Virus record (IMG/VR): IMGVR_UViG_3300050034_000403
Location: 25,229 to 89,228 of that record
Strand: one strand, 5' to 3'
Length of the DNA stretch: 64,000 bases
DNA from: a virus
Shown piece after piece: positions 53,271 through 62,013 of the stretch. The notes under the pieces are model-generated. The model did no database searches and was not told where the DNA came from. It saw only the letters and a program-made list of their open reading frames with translations. The position numbers were made by a program, and so were the translations under genes. How positions within the stretch are numbered: position 1 is the first letter of the stretch; every line of letters starts with the position of its first letter.

Positions 53271-55930
53271 TAGTCATACCTCTCAATCGATGCATGAACA
53301 TTGGGATCAAACGGAATTGGTCCCCTCTCCAGCGGCACCAAAGCCAAGTTCCCGCCGCCGTGCTGAATGGTGAAGGAGATCGGCTCACGAGATTCAGCCG
53401 CCTTGGTTTCAAACTCGGCGCGACGGATCATCTTTTTCTCTCCAGCGTCTTCAATCGAGAAACCGATGGACCATTCCGTCCAGCCGTGAATCGAAGTTGC
53501 TCCGCGAATGCGCGTGAAGAAGCGACCGTTGCCAGCTTCCTTGCTCACGTGGTGAATCACGCCGATGGCACAACCGGCTTGCTGGCCCATCTGGCCAATC
53601 TTTTTCACCACCTGCGCCATCTCTGTGTTGTTGTTCTCGTCGCGGTTGTGCAGCCGGTTCAGCACGTCGAAGATGGCAAACTCCACGCCACGCTCTTTCA
53701 GGTCTTCGGCCATGTGCGTCAGCTGGTCGTCGTTGTCCACGTCAAAGTCGCCAAGCTGTTCGCGCGTGTTCACCCACAGCCAGCCTGTCGGGTCTTCCCC
53801 AGGGTCAATGCCTTTTCCGCGCAGCAACGCCTGCATGCGCACCTTGGTCAGCATCGGAGAATCCTCGCGGCTGATGTAGGCCGTGCGGATGCGGCGGGGA
53901 ATCTTGCACCCCAGCCACGGCTTGCCTGTGGCCAATGAAAGCAGCAGATCGAGCGATGCCAGGGATTTTCCAGTCTTCGGCTCGGCCGCAATCATGCCGT
54001 TGCCGCCTACCTGGATTACGCCATCCACCAGCCACTCGATTTCCGCATCGGCGGTCATGGACCATTCCACAGCGTCCACCAGCCAGTTCTCTCTCTTGGC
54101 ATCCGTTCCCACCCAGAGAGGCGATTCCACAATTCGCTTCTCCAGCTCGGCCACGGTGTGTTCTTTCAAAAAGTCGCTGACGTCGCTTTTCTCCGGCATC
54201 TCCGGGAAGGAGATCACGCGCACGGCATAGGCAAAGGGAGCAACGGAAGCCGCAACCGTCTCTGCGTAGATCTGGCCAGGCTCGTCGTGGTCGGCGAAGA
54301 TCATCACCTGCTTGCCGGTAAAGTACGGCGCGTAAGAGTCCAGCCACTTCGGCGAATGCCCCTTCTGCCATGCACCGTCGTAGGTCGTCGTCGTGGCAAT
54401 TGAAAAGGCATGCTTGGCGAAAAGATCGGCTTCCAGAAGATTGTCCGCATCCTTTTCGCCCTCGCATTGTCCACAAACCATTGACTTTCCGTTGCGGCGC
54501 ACTACGATAAAACCCGATGGAACAGTGCAGCAATAAACTTCCCCGGCATAAGGCTTCGATGTATACGCTTTGCCTTTTACGCCAATGCATTGCCGCCACA
54601 TTTTTGGCTGCAAATTGAGAATGTATTCTGTGTGACTGTTCTGTCTTTGTCTTTCCCGCACAGTCATCACACAAGAATGGCCAGTAATCGCACAGCATGC
54701 GCTGATGATCTGTGCATTATTTTCATCTGCCGTAAAATAGCGCAAGCCATTGCTTCCAATACCATCACCATCCCAATAGCGCAATTCGTCCAAAACCGCT
54801 GTACGCACCGAAACAGGCCAATTTAGCATCTCCCAGCTAAATTTTTTATCTGGAAGAAAACGCAGCATGCGAAGTTTTTGCCGATTTTCCAAGATGAACA
54901 ATGTCCATCCTGGCGTAGATTTAAACTCCATTTCTCGCCACGACAATTTGCACGCCATCAACAATGAACGCAGATGCTTTTTCTTGCGCTCCTTTTTCAA
55001 ATTCCAGGTCAGTTGATAACCACGCGGATAGATTCCGTCCGCCTGAATACTTACCAGTAGCCGCGCTTCGGCAATCGTCGGCACATCAGCGTTTTCACCT
55101 GTTGAAATGCCCGAAGTGGGCAATTGCCAACAAGAACGAACATCGTCGGCAGCAACCACCACAGGATCGCTGTAACTTTTTTGGTCCTTTTTTCGGCGTA
55201 TCAGCGTGCGATGTTCTGGAGTCACCAAAAGATCGCACCAACGTCCGTGAAAGTTAACTAAGTTTCCGTCAAAATCAAATTTCTGCACAGCGCTTGGATG
55301 TACCCACTGAATCGATTCATCTTCACGCGTATATTGCGCAATCGTATGCTGAACCGTTAATTGCGGAAGCGGAATCCAGCCAGACGGTGTAAGCACTTCG
55401 GTATCCGGCGCATAGCAGAAAAAAACGATATTTGCCTTCACCAGATGCGGCAGGTTGTAGAGCACGCGCCGCGTCCGTTCGCCTTCCTTGGCGTCGATGC
55501 CCGGCTTCCATGCACCATCCACCAGCCGGAAAACGCGGAAGGTCTTTTCGCCAATCTCTGGCTGGTAACGCCGCTTCTGGAACAGTGCCAATCCGTTCTC
55601 GTCGCGATAGTCGTAGATCGCCACGGGGGGTCCGAGCTGCATCTCACCCTCACGGCGTGCCACCGGCGCGGCTCCGGTAATTTCAGCCACGTTGGTTTCG
55701 GCTTGCTCCAGCGAGCAGTGAGAGAACCGCGCTTCGAACTGGAAGACGTTGCCCTTGGCGCCGCAGGCGTGGCAGTTGAAGCCGCCGTTCCCGTCCAGGA
55801 AGAGCGTGCAGGATGGAGTCGCTTCGTCGTGGAAGGCGCAACGCACGGCAGCCTTCTCACGCGCCGGAATGTGCTGCCCTGGGTGGCGGTGTTCGAAGTA
55901 GTGCCGAATTTGGTCGAAGCTAAGCTGCAT
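53270..55930 (-). CDS. Primase-helicase (CHC2/TOPRIM plus RepA-like ATPase) interrupted by an intein
   Basis: 886 residues. Residues 1-90 form a CHC2-type zinc finger (CAFHDEATPSCTL, CHACGAKGNVFQF). The TOPRIM motif is split by the intein: the host sequence VFF before the intein joins CEGEKDADNLLEADL after it. Downstream GKQVMIFADHDEPGQ continues TOPRIM. A RepA/DnaB-like AAA ATPase follows, with Walker A AAEPKTGKSLASLD and Walker B FAIFDVLNRL. So one protein synthesises primers and unwinds DNA. It is overlapped by the DUF1376 gene at its start. Confidence 0.9.
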   Translation of the reverse strand: MQLSFDQIRHYFEHRHPGQHIPAREKAAVRCAFHDEATPSCTLFLDGNGGFNCHACGAKGNVFQFEARFSHCSLEQAETNVAEITGAAPVARREGEMQLGPPVAIYDYRDENGLALFQKRRYQPEIGEKTFRVFRLVDGAWKPGIDAKEGERTRRVLYNLPHLVKANIVFFCYAPDTEVLTPSGWIPLPQLTVQHTIAQYTREDESIQWVHPSAVQKFDFDGNLVNFHGRWCDLLVTPEHRTLIRRKKDQKSYSDPVVVAADDVRSCWQLPTSGISTGENADVPTIAEARLLVSIQADGIYPRGYQLTWNLKKERKKKHLRSLLMACKLSWREMEFKSTPGWTLFILENRQKLRMLRFLPDKKFSWEMLNWPVSVRTAVLDELRYWDGDGIGSNGLRYFTADENNAQIISACCAITGHSCVMTVRERQRQNSHTEYILNLQPKMWRQCIGVKGKAYTSKPYAGEVYCCTVPSGFIVVRRNGKSMVCGQCEGEKDADNLLEADLFAKHAFSIATTTTYDGAWQKGHSPKWLDSYAPYFTGKQVMIFADHDEPGQIYAETVAASVAPFAYAVRVISFPEMPEKSDVSDFLKEHTVAELEKRIVESPLWVGTDAKRENWLVDAVEWSMTADAEIEWLVDGVIQVGGNGMIAAEPKTGKSLASLDLLLSLATGKPWLGCKIPRRIRTAYISREDSPMLTKVRMQALLRGKGIDPGEDPTGWLWVNTREQLGDFDVDNDDQLTHMAEDLKERGVEFAIFDVLNRLHNRDENNNTEMAQVVKKIGQMGQQAGCAIGVIHHVSKEAGNGRFFTRIRGATSIHGWTEWSIGFSIEDAGEKKMIRRAEFETKAAESREPISFTIQHGGGNLALVPLERGPIPFDPNVHASIERYD
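54467..55417 (-). other. Intein with LAGLIDADG-type endonuclease in the TOPRIM motif
   Basis: Residues 172-488 (317 aa). Starts CYAPDTEVLTPSGWIPL (Block A, Cys1). Block F/G-like VYCCTVPSGFIVVRRNGKSM ends VCGQ, followed by Cys as +1. The usual penultimate His is absent (Gly-Gln instead), an uncommon ending. The centre has LLVSIQADGIYPRGY and ELRYWDGDGIG, two DOD-type endonuclease motifs. Splicing would rejoin IVFF to CEGEKDAD and restore TOPRIM. Confidence 0.9.
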
Positions 55931-56777
55931 ACGTGCCTTCGTAGGCCTTCATGCCTTTTTTCAAGCCCCACATCGAAGATGTTTTCCAAATGCCTTCGCC
56001 AAAAAACTTTTGCGCACTCATCGGAGAAGCGCGTAGCTTGCCAGCTTTGGCACAGGCAATGTACGTATGCCAAGCCCGGATCATTCCGTCGCGAATTCCA
56101 TCAAGATCGTCAGGATGATCTTTCAACTCGCATTCAGCCTGTTGCGCAATTTGATCTACAGCCCAAGGGGTGGTGATTTTAGTTCCTTCAATCACCGCTC
56201 GCGCAATCATCCAGGATTGATCGGAAATCGGAAGGGGATTTTTTAAAGAAGCGTTCGCCGCAGGCGACAAAAAAGCATTTTGTCCGCTGCGCGGGGCGCT
56301 TTTCTTTTTTTCCCCCTCGTCACTAAGCAGCGGACTTGGTGACGATAAAGATATAGGTAAAGGTAAAGGTAACGGGCATGAGCCAAGCATTGCTTGTGCA
56401 TTACTCTGAGTATTGCTTGGAGTAATGCTTAAAGCATCGTTCCAACGCGCTTTTGCGGCTTTTGACGCCTTATCTTGCGCTTTTGCCCGTTTTCGCATCC
56501 ATTTTTCTCTTTCTAGGTCACTGCGTTTTTGATGAAGTAATCCATCTTTTTCGAGTGCGAAGAATTGCATAAGCAATGCTTGGTTTATGCTCCAAGCATC
56601 CATTGAGAGCTTGGCGATGTTCGCCAGTTGCATGGGATCATTCGGCAATGGTCCCTTTCGCCAGTAGTGCATCAGCAGCAGCAAATACGCTCCGTGCTGG
56701 GTTGTGTCCAGGTGGGACGTATCTGCGAGGTAATCGCCGATTGACAGCGGCATCCAAATGTCGACCTTGGAATCCAT
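55920..56777 (-). CDS. DUF1376-type replication accessory protein
   Basis: 285 residues from ATG 56777. IWMPLSIGDYLADTSHLDTT then QHGAYLLLLMHYWRKGPLPN and LANIAKLSMDAWS match DUF1376. This N-terminal winged-helix-like domain is seen in phage replication-initiation proteins (often before helicase loaders). The centre is Ser/Pro-rich and disordered. The C-terminus has IRDGMIRAWHTYIACAKAGK. Its end overlaps the primase start by 11 nt. Confidence 0.85.
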   Translation of the reverse strand: MDSKVDIWMPLSIGDYLADTSHLDTTQHGAYLLLLMHYWRKGPLPNDPMQLANIAKLSMDAWSINQALLMQFFALEKDGLLHQKRSDLEREKWMRKRAKAQDKASKAAKARWNDALSITPSNTQSNAQAMLGSCPLPLPLPISLSSPSPLLSDEGEKKKSAPRSGQNAFLSPAANASLKNPLPISDQSWMIARAVIEGTKITTPWAVDQIAQQAECELKDHPDDLDGIRDGMIRAWHTYIACAKAGKLRASPMSAQKFFGEGIWKTSSMWGLKKGMKAYEGTYAA

Positions 56778-56919
56778 CAAGTTTCATCTGCCTCGCATTG
56801 CGTCAATCTGCATCATCTTTTCCTGCGTTTCTTGAAAAAATGCGCAAAGAATCCCCGGCCGCTCAAGAAAGCAGAGTGGCAAAGTCGCATCGATTCAATG
56901 CAATTTTTAGGTGTGGGAG

Positions 56920-57132
56920 TTACGCAGCTCTCTCGGCAGCACGCTCGGCCAGCCAGTGATCAATGTCGGCAGACAGCCAACCCATGGCACGCATGCTGAG
57001 CTTTACCGGAGCGGGGAAAGAACCCGACTTTTGGAGTGAATAGATCGTGCTAGCGCTCAGTCCGACCATCGCTACCACTTGCTTCTTACGCAGAATCGCT
57101 GGCGATCCTGGTACCTCGGTAGGTTTCTTCAT
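56920..57132 (-). CDS. AlpA-family helix-turn-helix regulator
   Basis: 70 residues MKKPTEVPGSPAILRKKQVV, then MVGLSASTIYSLQKSGSFPA and MGWLSADIDHWLAERAAERA. This is the AlpA/excisionase-like fold (RKKQV ... STIY ... GWxxxDIDxWL). Probably controls replication or excision; sits between the replication gene and the integrase. Confidence 0.9.
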   Translation of the reverse strand: MKKPTEVPGSPAILRKKQVVAMVGLSASTIYSLQKSGSFPAPVKLSMRAMGWLSADIDHWLAERAAERAA

Positions 57133-57249
57133 CTCAATATCCTCAAGCGAAACTACCGTGATTATTCGCGTTTTTTTTTGCTTTGCAAGCGGAATTTTTA
57201 AAACTAATGCTATAAGTCGAGATAAGTCGAGAATGAGCTAAAACGTCGA

Positions 57250-57304
57250 GGTAAAAAGGCCGGCGCACGGGGTATTTTCCCCTCGCGGCCGGCTCGTTTT
57301 TTTA
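57250..57304. terminator. Strong bidirectional terminator after the integrase
   Basis: GCCGG ... GGGG-TATTTT-CCCC ... CCGGC nested GC-rich stem followed by CGTTTTTTT on the plus strand, with TTTTTACC on the other. It lies 11 nt from the integrase stop. Confidence 0.75.
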
Positions 57305-57314
57305 AATTTTGTTG

Positions 57315-58592
57315 TTAGGCGGCGGGAATTTCTCGCGTTGCTTTATTGCGGCACTCGTCCAAAAAATCTGCCCAGGCTTGCATCATTTGTCGACGCGGTT
57401 CAAGATATTGCGCATAGTTGTAAGCCTGTGAAACCGTATCGCCAGCTCCAGAAACATGGGAAAGTTGCGTTTCAATGTGAAGATGATTGAAACCTTTCTC
57501 GTGCAGATAGGTCGATGCAAGACCTCGCCATCCATGCCCTGTCATCGTCCGATGATAGCCAAGGCGTTTCAGCGTATGCAGCAGGATGTTGCTGCAGATC
57601 GTCTTTGATGCGTGGCCACCAATACTCGGAAACATATATTCTCCAGAACCAGAGAGTTCGTAGAGTCGCTTGAACGCATCAAGACTCTGCCGCGAAAGTG
57701 GAACCAAGTGCGCTCTCTTTTCCTGTCTCCTGCCTTTCATCCGTTGCGGAGGAATAGCCCACAGCTTTTTTTCCCAATCGATTTCTTCCCAGCGTCCAGA
57801 AAGTAATTCTGTAGTACGCAAGAAGGTCAGACTCATCAGTTTCAGAGCAAGACACGTCACGGGATAGCCGGTGTTTTGATCCATCTTCTGAATTAGAGCA
57901 GGCAATTCAGAGAGCGAAATACGCGCAAAATGCCCTTTCACGGTTCTGGAAAGAATGTCCTCTGAACGGATACTCGTGGCGGGATTCAGACTGTTCCCGT
58001 CCAATATTCCATTATTCTGCCCCCAGGTAAAAATCTGCCGAATCGTCTGCAAATTGCGTCGAGCACTATCATGTGAACCCCGATCATCTGTTGCTCTAAT
58101 CGCATCCACAATATCCAGGCGCTGGATGTCTTCCGGGCGCATTTTACCAAGTCGCGGAATCGTATCGCCTTCCAGCCGACGTTGAACTCTATCGATATAC
58201 TTTTGGTTTTTGTCGTTTTTCCACCAAGCAAACCATTGCCGCGCCAGATTTTCAAAGTTCGGCTCGGTCGCTGTCTTTTTTTTCTTCGCAGCCAGCGCTT
58301 CTCGCAGCTCATGCTTGGCTTCCTGGCGCTCTGCCATAGGATCGGTGCCAGCGGCCAGCTTTGCCCGCGCCTCGGCGTGGAGGAGCCGTGCCTGGGCCAA
58401 AGATACGTCAGGATATTTGCCAAAGGCCATTTGCTTCTGCTTGCCTTCACAGCGGTACTTCCAGCGCCACAGCTTTCCACCAGTCGGTGCGATGAGCAAA
58501 TGAAGACCGCCGTGGTCAAAAATCTTGTAGGGCTTGGGCTTAACCGCTGCCTTTTCACACTGCAAGTTTGAAAGTTCACCCACTATTTTCAT
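57315..58592 (-). CDS. int: Tyrosine recombinase, P4-type phage integrase
   Basis: 425 residues from ATG 58592, chosen for AAGGAACAGG upstream; a longer start at 58703 is unlikely. N-terminal DUF4102 domain: LQCEKAAVKPKPYKIFDHGG, LHLLIAPTGGKLWRWKYRCE, MAFGKYPDVSLAQAR. Catalytic residues: FLRTTELLSGRWEEID (Arg), MTGHGWRGLASTYLHE (His-x-x-Arg), LSHVSGAGDTVSQAYNYAQY (His and nucleophile Tyr). P4-type enzymes usually integrate into tRNA or tmRNA genes. Places the phage among temperate ones. Confidence 0.95.
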   Translation of the reverse strand: MKIVGELSNLQCEKAAVKPKPYKIFDHGGLHLLIAPTGGKLWRWKYRCEGKQKQMAFGKYPDVSLAQARLLHAEARAKLAAGTDPMAERQEAKHELREALAAKKKKTATEPNFENLARQWFAWWKNDKNQKYIDRVQRRLEGDTIPRLGKMRPEDIQRLDIVDAIRATDDRGSHDSARRNLQTIRQIFTWGQNNGILDGNSLNPATSIRSEDILSRTVKGHFARISLSELPALIQKMDQNTGYPVTCLALKLMSLTFLRTTELLSGRWEEIDWEKKLWAIPPQRMKGRRQEKRAHLVPLSRQSLDAFKRLYELSGSGEYMFPSIGGHASKTICSNILLHTLKRLGYHRTMTGHGWRGLASTYLHEKGFNHLHIETQLSHVSGAGDTVSQAYNYAQYLEPRRQMMQAWADFLDECRNKATREIPAA

Positions 58593-58931
58593 GATTTCTA
58601 CCTGTTCCTTCTCCCCGATGGCGTATTGGGGGCACACCGCATGAGTCAAAGTGTACCAAAAAATGCCCCCAGAAAAGCGCCGTTTACAGATGATCGTCCC
58701 CAACTCTCCTAAACGCTAATGATTCAAAAAGTCGATAGGCAAAAAGGAGAAATCCTTTGTTCTAAATGGGTTAGAAGGGTAAAAACAGGGGAGAAACGTC
58801 GAGATAAGTTTAGATTATATATGTGGAGTTGTGTCCTACCACGGAATACTTAGAACGAACAAAACAAAGGACTTATTCCTTGCTTTTTAAGAAGTGCCCC
58901 CAAAAATGTCCCAGCATCGGATTTTCTTTCA

Positions 58932-58976
58932 AAAAGTATGTCGGCGATCACTGAGAGCGATCGCCGACATACTTTT
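58932..58976. terminator. 18-bp perfect hairpin at the end of the excisionase-like gene
   Basis: AAAAGTATGTCGGCGATC and GATCGCCGACATACTTTT with a 9-nt loop, ending at the stop codon of the gene at 58976-59236. A- and T-runs flank it, so it can stop transcription both ways. A role at the recombination site is also possible. Confidence 0.75.
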
Positions 58977-59236
58977 CAGAGGCATGCCCTGTTCTCTAGC
59001 GTAAGTATAGTCATAGAGTGCGGACGTTGTTCTAGCGTCTGCAAAAATACTTTTAATTCGGAGGCGCGGTAACGGTATGTGCACTTGCCATTGGAACCAA
59101 TCACAAAAGCAATGCAAGGGATTTTGCCTTCATGCGCCCAGCGCTTAATCGTGTTCACGCTAAAGCCGAGATATTTGGCCGCTTCTTTGGCATCGATCAG
59201 AGGTTCAAGCGGTGGTTCTGCAGATGCGATACCCAT
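58976..59236 (-). CDS. Excisionase-like helix-turn-helix protein
   Basis: 86 residues MGIASAEPPLEPLIDAKEAA, then KYLGFSVNTIKRWAHEGKIP and CTYRYRASELKVFLQTLEQR. This is the MerR-like excisionase fold (DAKEAAKYLGFSVNTIKRWAHEGKIP). AAGGAG upstream. Next to the integrase in the same direction, so probably the directionality factor. Confidence 0.88.
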   Translation of the reverse strand: MGIASAEPPLEPLIDAKEAAKYLGFSVNTIKRWAHEGKIPCIAFVIGSNGKCTYRYRASELKVFLQTLEQRPHSMTILTLENRACL

Positions 59237-59581
59237 TTGCTGTACTCCTTCATGCTTCTACAAACTGTTCATTCTCAATCAATTTGCATTAACTATCCCT
59301 TTTTGAAACAGAATTCATCGGAAGTGTAGCATAAAGCAGCAAAAAATGTAAAATAACGTGAAAAAGATTTTTAGAGTGCAAAGAGGCACATAACAAAGGG
59401 CCAGCCACCGAGGAGAGACCAGCCCTTTGCAAAATAACCGCTTATGAAGAGCACCAGTTCAGAAGCGGCACCAGCACAGGCAAGAACTACCCGCCTGTTT
59501 GCATTGAACTTCCGTTCCGATTTTCTGTCAAGACTGTTTTTTGGCAGTCCGGAATCCGGACTGCCCCCACCGCGCACAGGA
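59237..59581. other. Intergenic region with palindrome and hairpin
   Basis: 345 nt without a convincing gene. Contains AAAGGGC ... GCCCTTT (59396-59439, loop with GAGGAGAGACC) and gene-end palindrome copy 5. AT-rich part at 59277-59375 may hold a promoter for the excisionase-like gene. Confidence 0.45.
59546..59562 (-). repeat. Gene-end palindrome, copy 5
   Basis: AGTCCGGATTCCGGACT on the minus strand, 20 nt after the stop of the gene at 59582-59875. Identical to copy 3. Confidence 0.55.
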
Positions 59582-59875
59582 TCAATTCGGCTTTTGGGAG
59601 CCACTTGGGGTTGGCATCGCGTAAAGGGCCAGCTGATCCAGAACCTGGTTTGAAAATTCTTTGGAAAACGATTCTTTCCATGGATCATCCAGGTGAAACG
59701 CCGTATGGGCCAGAATTCTCCCGGCGCACTTCGGGCAGCCAAACAAAAAGTGATCCCCCTCCACGACCTCGGGGTCGTTGCTATCCTGCATAACCCAGCA
59801 CAAAACCGCAGAGTGAATATCATGCTGCTTCAAAAGCGCTTCAAATGCTTTGGTGAATTCCTGGCTAGGCATCAT
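59582..59875 (-). CDS. Hypothetical protein with a Cys pair
   Basis: 97 residues from ATG 59875; GGGAGGG is 6-8 nt upstream. SQEFTKAFEALLKQHDIHSA, then HFLFGCPKCAGRILAHTAFH. A single C-x2-C plus His residues. No family. Confidence 0.55.
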   Translation of the reverse strand: MMPSQEFTKAFEALLKQHDIHSAVLCWVMQDSNDPEVVEGDHFLFGCPKCAGRILAHTAFHLDDPWKESFSKEFSNQVLDQLALYAMPTPSGSQKPN

Positions 59876-59975
59876 GGTCTTCCCTCCCCCGAGCATCTTT
59901 CCCTCGGCTTACGCGGTGGCGCTCGGTTTATGCCTCGTGAGCGCCACTGTCAATGCCTTCAAATGAGCGTGTTGT

Positions 59976-60323
59976 TCAAGCCGTAGGGGCCTCAGGTGCC
60001 TTCGGCGCTTCTGGCTCGGTGGAAGGGGCAACATGATTATTCGTCCGCGTCCGACGTGGCTTATTCGATTTGTAGACATAAACGCTTTTGGAATTTGGCG
60101 GGCACGAAACCCACAAATTGTGGTTGTTGGCACTGCTGAAGGTTCGGATCACATTGGCTGCTTTTGCCGCCAAAATAGCGTTGGCAAAGTCTTCAATTGC
60201 GACCTTCGGCAGACCGTCTTCTCCCAGCGATGCATTCAACGCCGCATCAATCAACGGCTTATATTGATCGATATGCGACTTTTTCGGGAAAGCCTTGGTT
60301 TGATCCATCATGCGTAATGGCAT
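59976..60323 (-). CDS. Hypothetical protein
   Basis: 115 residues, ATG 60323 with AAGGAG upstream (MDQTKAF at 60308 is an alternative). AIEDFANAILAAKAANVIRT, then SSANNHNLWVSCPPNSKSVY and a Pro/Ala/Thr tail (EPEAPKAPEAPTA). Small alpha-beta core with disordered tail. Unknown. Confidence 0.55.
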   Translation of the reverse strand: MPLRMMDQTKAFPKKSHIDQYKPLIDAALNASLGEDGLPKVAIEDFANAILAAKAANVIRTFSSANNHNLWVSCPPNSKSVYVYKSNKPRRTRTNNHVAPSTEPEAPKAPEAPTA

Positions 60324-60455
60324 ATTGACACAGCTCCTTGGTGCTATTTTTATTACGCAAAAATCATACGCTTTCTTTGCGCTTTTTCTCCCCTATTATG
60401 CGACCGTGGCCAAGAACAATAAACATCTGCGTTCTCTACCACGGCCGGCATGGGC

Positions 60456-61529
60456 TTACAGGAACAACTTGTCCGCAGGATCACTGCCCTTTTCTTGCTT
60501 TTTGCCAAACTGTTCTTGAATGGCATCGAGCACTTGCTGGAACTGATCCTGCCGGATCAAGTACCGATGCTGAACTTCAAACTCCTTGTCGAGAAACGCC
60601 TTGATCTGATCTTCTGTCAGGTTCAGCTTGCGCTGAATATCGAACAGCGTCACGGCATCTTCGAAAGAAATATGGATCTTGGGGTCATGGCCAGGCCGCG
60701 TCTCCCATTCTTCCCGCTTGCTGGGCTTTTTCTGACTCGCCTTCTTGCCCAGCGAGCAGTCCGCCGTGTGGCCATTCAGGGTGCGGCACTCCGCGCAAAT
60801 CTCCGCCTCTGGCGCCCGCTGCGTTCCTTCATGGCCATGGCCGCGATTGGGTTCTGAAGATACCTTGAGCGTGCCCAGCTCGCGCCGGGCTTTGTCCAGC
60901 TTGTGGTTTTCTGGCGGCAGAAATGCCGGTTCCTGCGTTGGCAGTTCTTCGTCCACATAGATCTGCCCCAGCTCCTCCGGCCAACCACGCCGAAGTGCCA
61001 GCCCCTCGGCGCACTTTGTGAGCTGATTTATCGGCATTTTTTCCCACATTGTGTTCGGTTCAACCTTGTTGGTGTTTCTGTTCCGCTTTGTTTGCACAAA
61101 TTCCCGGTAGAAGGCAGTCGCACCAAACTCGTGCCAAGCATTATCGTTTCGCGAGAACTTCTTTACCCAAACTGTCACGCGAAGATCTTCCTTGCCCGTG
61201 TCTTCCACCAGCGGCAGCTTTTCAGAAGGCATATAGAGTTCCGTCCGGTTGGCGATCGCGCGGTAGCCGTCGATACCAGTCTGGATGGTCATCTTGTCTG
61301 CATAGCCGCCCTTCTCTGTGTCCCAGGTCGAGCGCTTTACGGCATGGATTTGCCGCTGCAATGGGTCCAGATGCCGCATACGGGCTACGTGGCAAAACAG
61401 CGCAAATTCTTCGTCCGTCAACCCGGCCGCCACTGTACGTTTCACTAGATCCAGTTCGTTCTCCCACTCCCGGCTTACCTGAAGCTGGGCTGGGACAGAC
61501 GCATTTACTGCAATCGCTGTTTCAGGCAT
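60456..61529 (-). CDS. bet: Bet/RecT-type single-strand annealing protein
   Basis: 357 residues from ATG 61529 with GGAGGG. RecT signatures: TDEEFALFCHVARMRHLDPL, QRQIHAVKRSTWDTEKGGYA, DKMTIQTGIDGYRAIANRTE, KKFSRNDNAWHEFGATAFY, MWEKMPINQLTKCAEGLALR. Anneals complementary strands after exonuclease resection. The C-terminal part carries a small Cys group (EICAECRTLNGHTADC) not typical of Bet. Confidence 0.93.
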   Translation of the reverse strand: MPETAIAVNASVPAQLQVSREWENELDLVKRTVAAGLTDEEFALFCHVARMRHLDPLQRQIHAVKRSTWDTEKGGYADKMTIQTGIDGYRAIANRTELYMPSEKLPLVEDTGKEDLRVTVWVKKFSRNDNAWHEFGATAFYREFVQTKRNRNTNKVEPNTMWEKMPINQLTKCAEGLALRRGWPEELGQIYVDEELPTQEPAFLPPENHKLDKARRELGTLKVSSEPNRGHGHEGTQRAPEAEICAECRTLNGHTADCSLGKKASQKKPSKREEWETRPGHDPKIHISFEDAVTLFDIQRKLNLTEDQIKAFLDKEFEVQHRYLIRQDQFQQVLDAIQEQFGKKQEKGSDPADKLFL

Positions 61530-62013
61530 TGGATTCCCTCCATGACTTGCCCTCGATAATTCGTTGAATGGTTTGGTATACGACCCCATAGCGAGCCGCA
61601 ATGTCTTTCAAAAAAAAGCCAGATTTGCGCAAGCGACGAATTTCTGCGACTTGGATCGCTGTTAACTTGGCGGCCGAACTATTTTCACCTCTAGGCCTGA
61701 CTTTGCAAGTGCGGCCTTTTCTAACGCAATCGCGCATATTGTCGCGATTGGTTCCGTCAAATAAATGAGCGGGATTGCAGCAGGGTGGATTGTCGCAATG
61801 ATGACACGCATTCAGCGCCTGATAGCCATGCGCTAAGAAAAACGAATGCCGATGGGCTTTTACATACCGTCGCGGATTAGCCATACGAAACTTTCCATAT
61901 CCGCCACGAGATCTTGACGCTGTCCATATCCAGCACGGACCGAGTTCAGGACAAGATTTTGGGATTGGCCCGTTTTTGTCAACTTTTGACCAAAATCTTT
62001 CCGTATCCGTCAT
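61522..62013 (-). CDS. HNH homing endonuclease splitting the recombination cassette
   Basis: 163 residues from ATG 62013 with AGAGG. HNH core LACGYQ-like: LGPCWIWTASRSRGGYGKFR, HRHSFFLAHGYQALNACHHC, DNPPCCNPAHLFDGTNRDNM. C-terminal helix-turn-helix KLTAIQVAEIRRLRKSGFFL plus RYGVVYQTIQRIIEGKSW. Inserted between exonuclease and bet, with 4-nt and 8-nt overlaps to both, a tidy insertion. Confidence 0.92.
   Translation of the reverse strand: MTDTERFWSKVDKNGPIPKSCPELGPCWIWTASRSRGGYGKFRMANPRRYVKAHRHSFFLAHGYQALNACHHCDNPPCCNPAHLFDGTNRDNMRDCVRKGRTCKVRPRGENSSAAKLTAIQVAEIRRLRKSGFFLKDIAARYGVVYQTIQRIIEGKSWRESNA

Noticed and set aside
57315-58703. Longer N-terminus for the integrase (462 residues)
   Set aside because: The extra residues have no domain and the ATG at 58592 has a good ribosome site and starts just before the DUF4102 domain.
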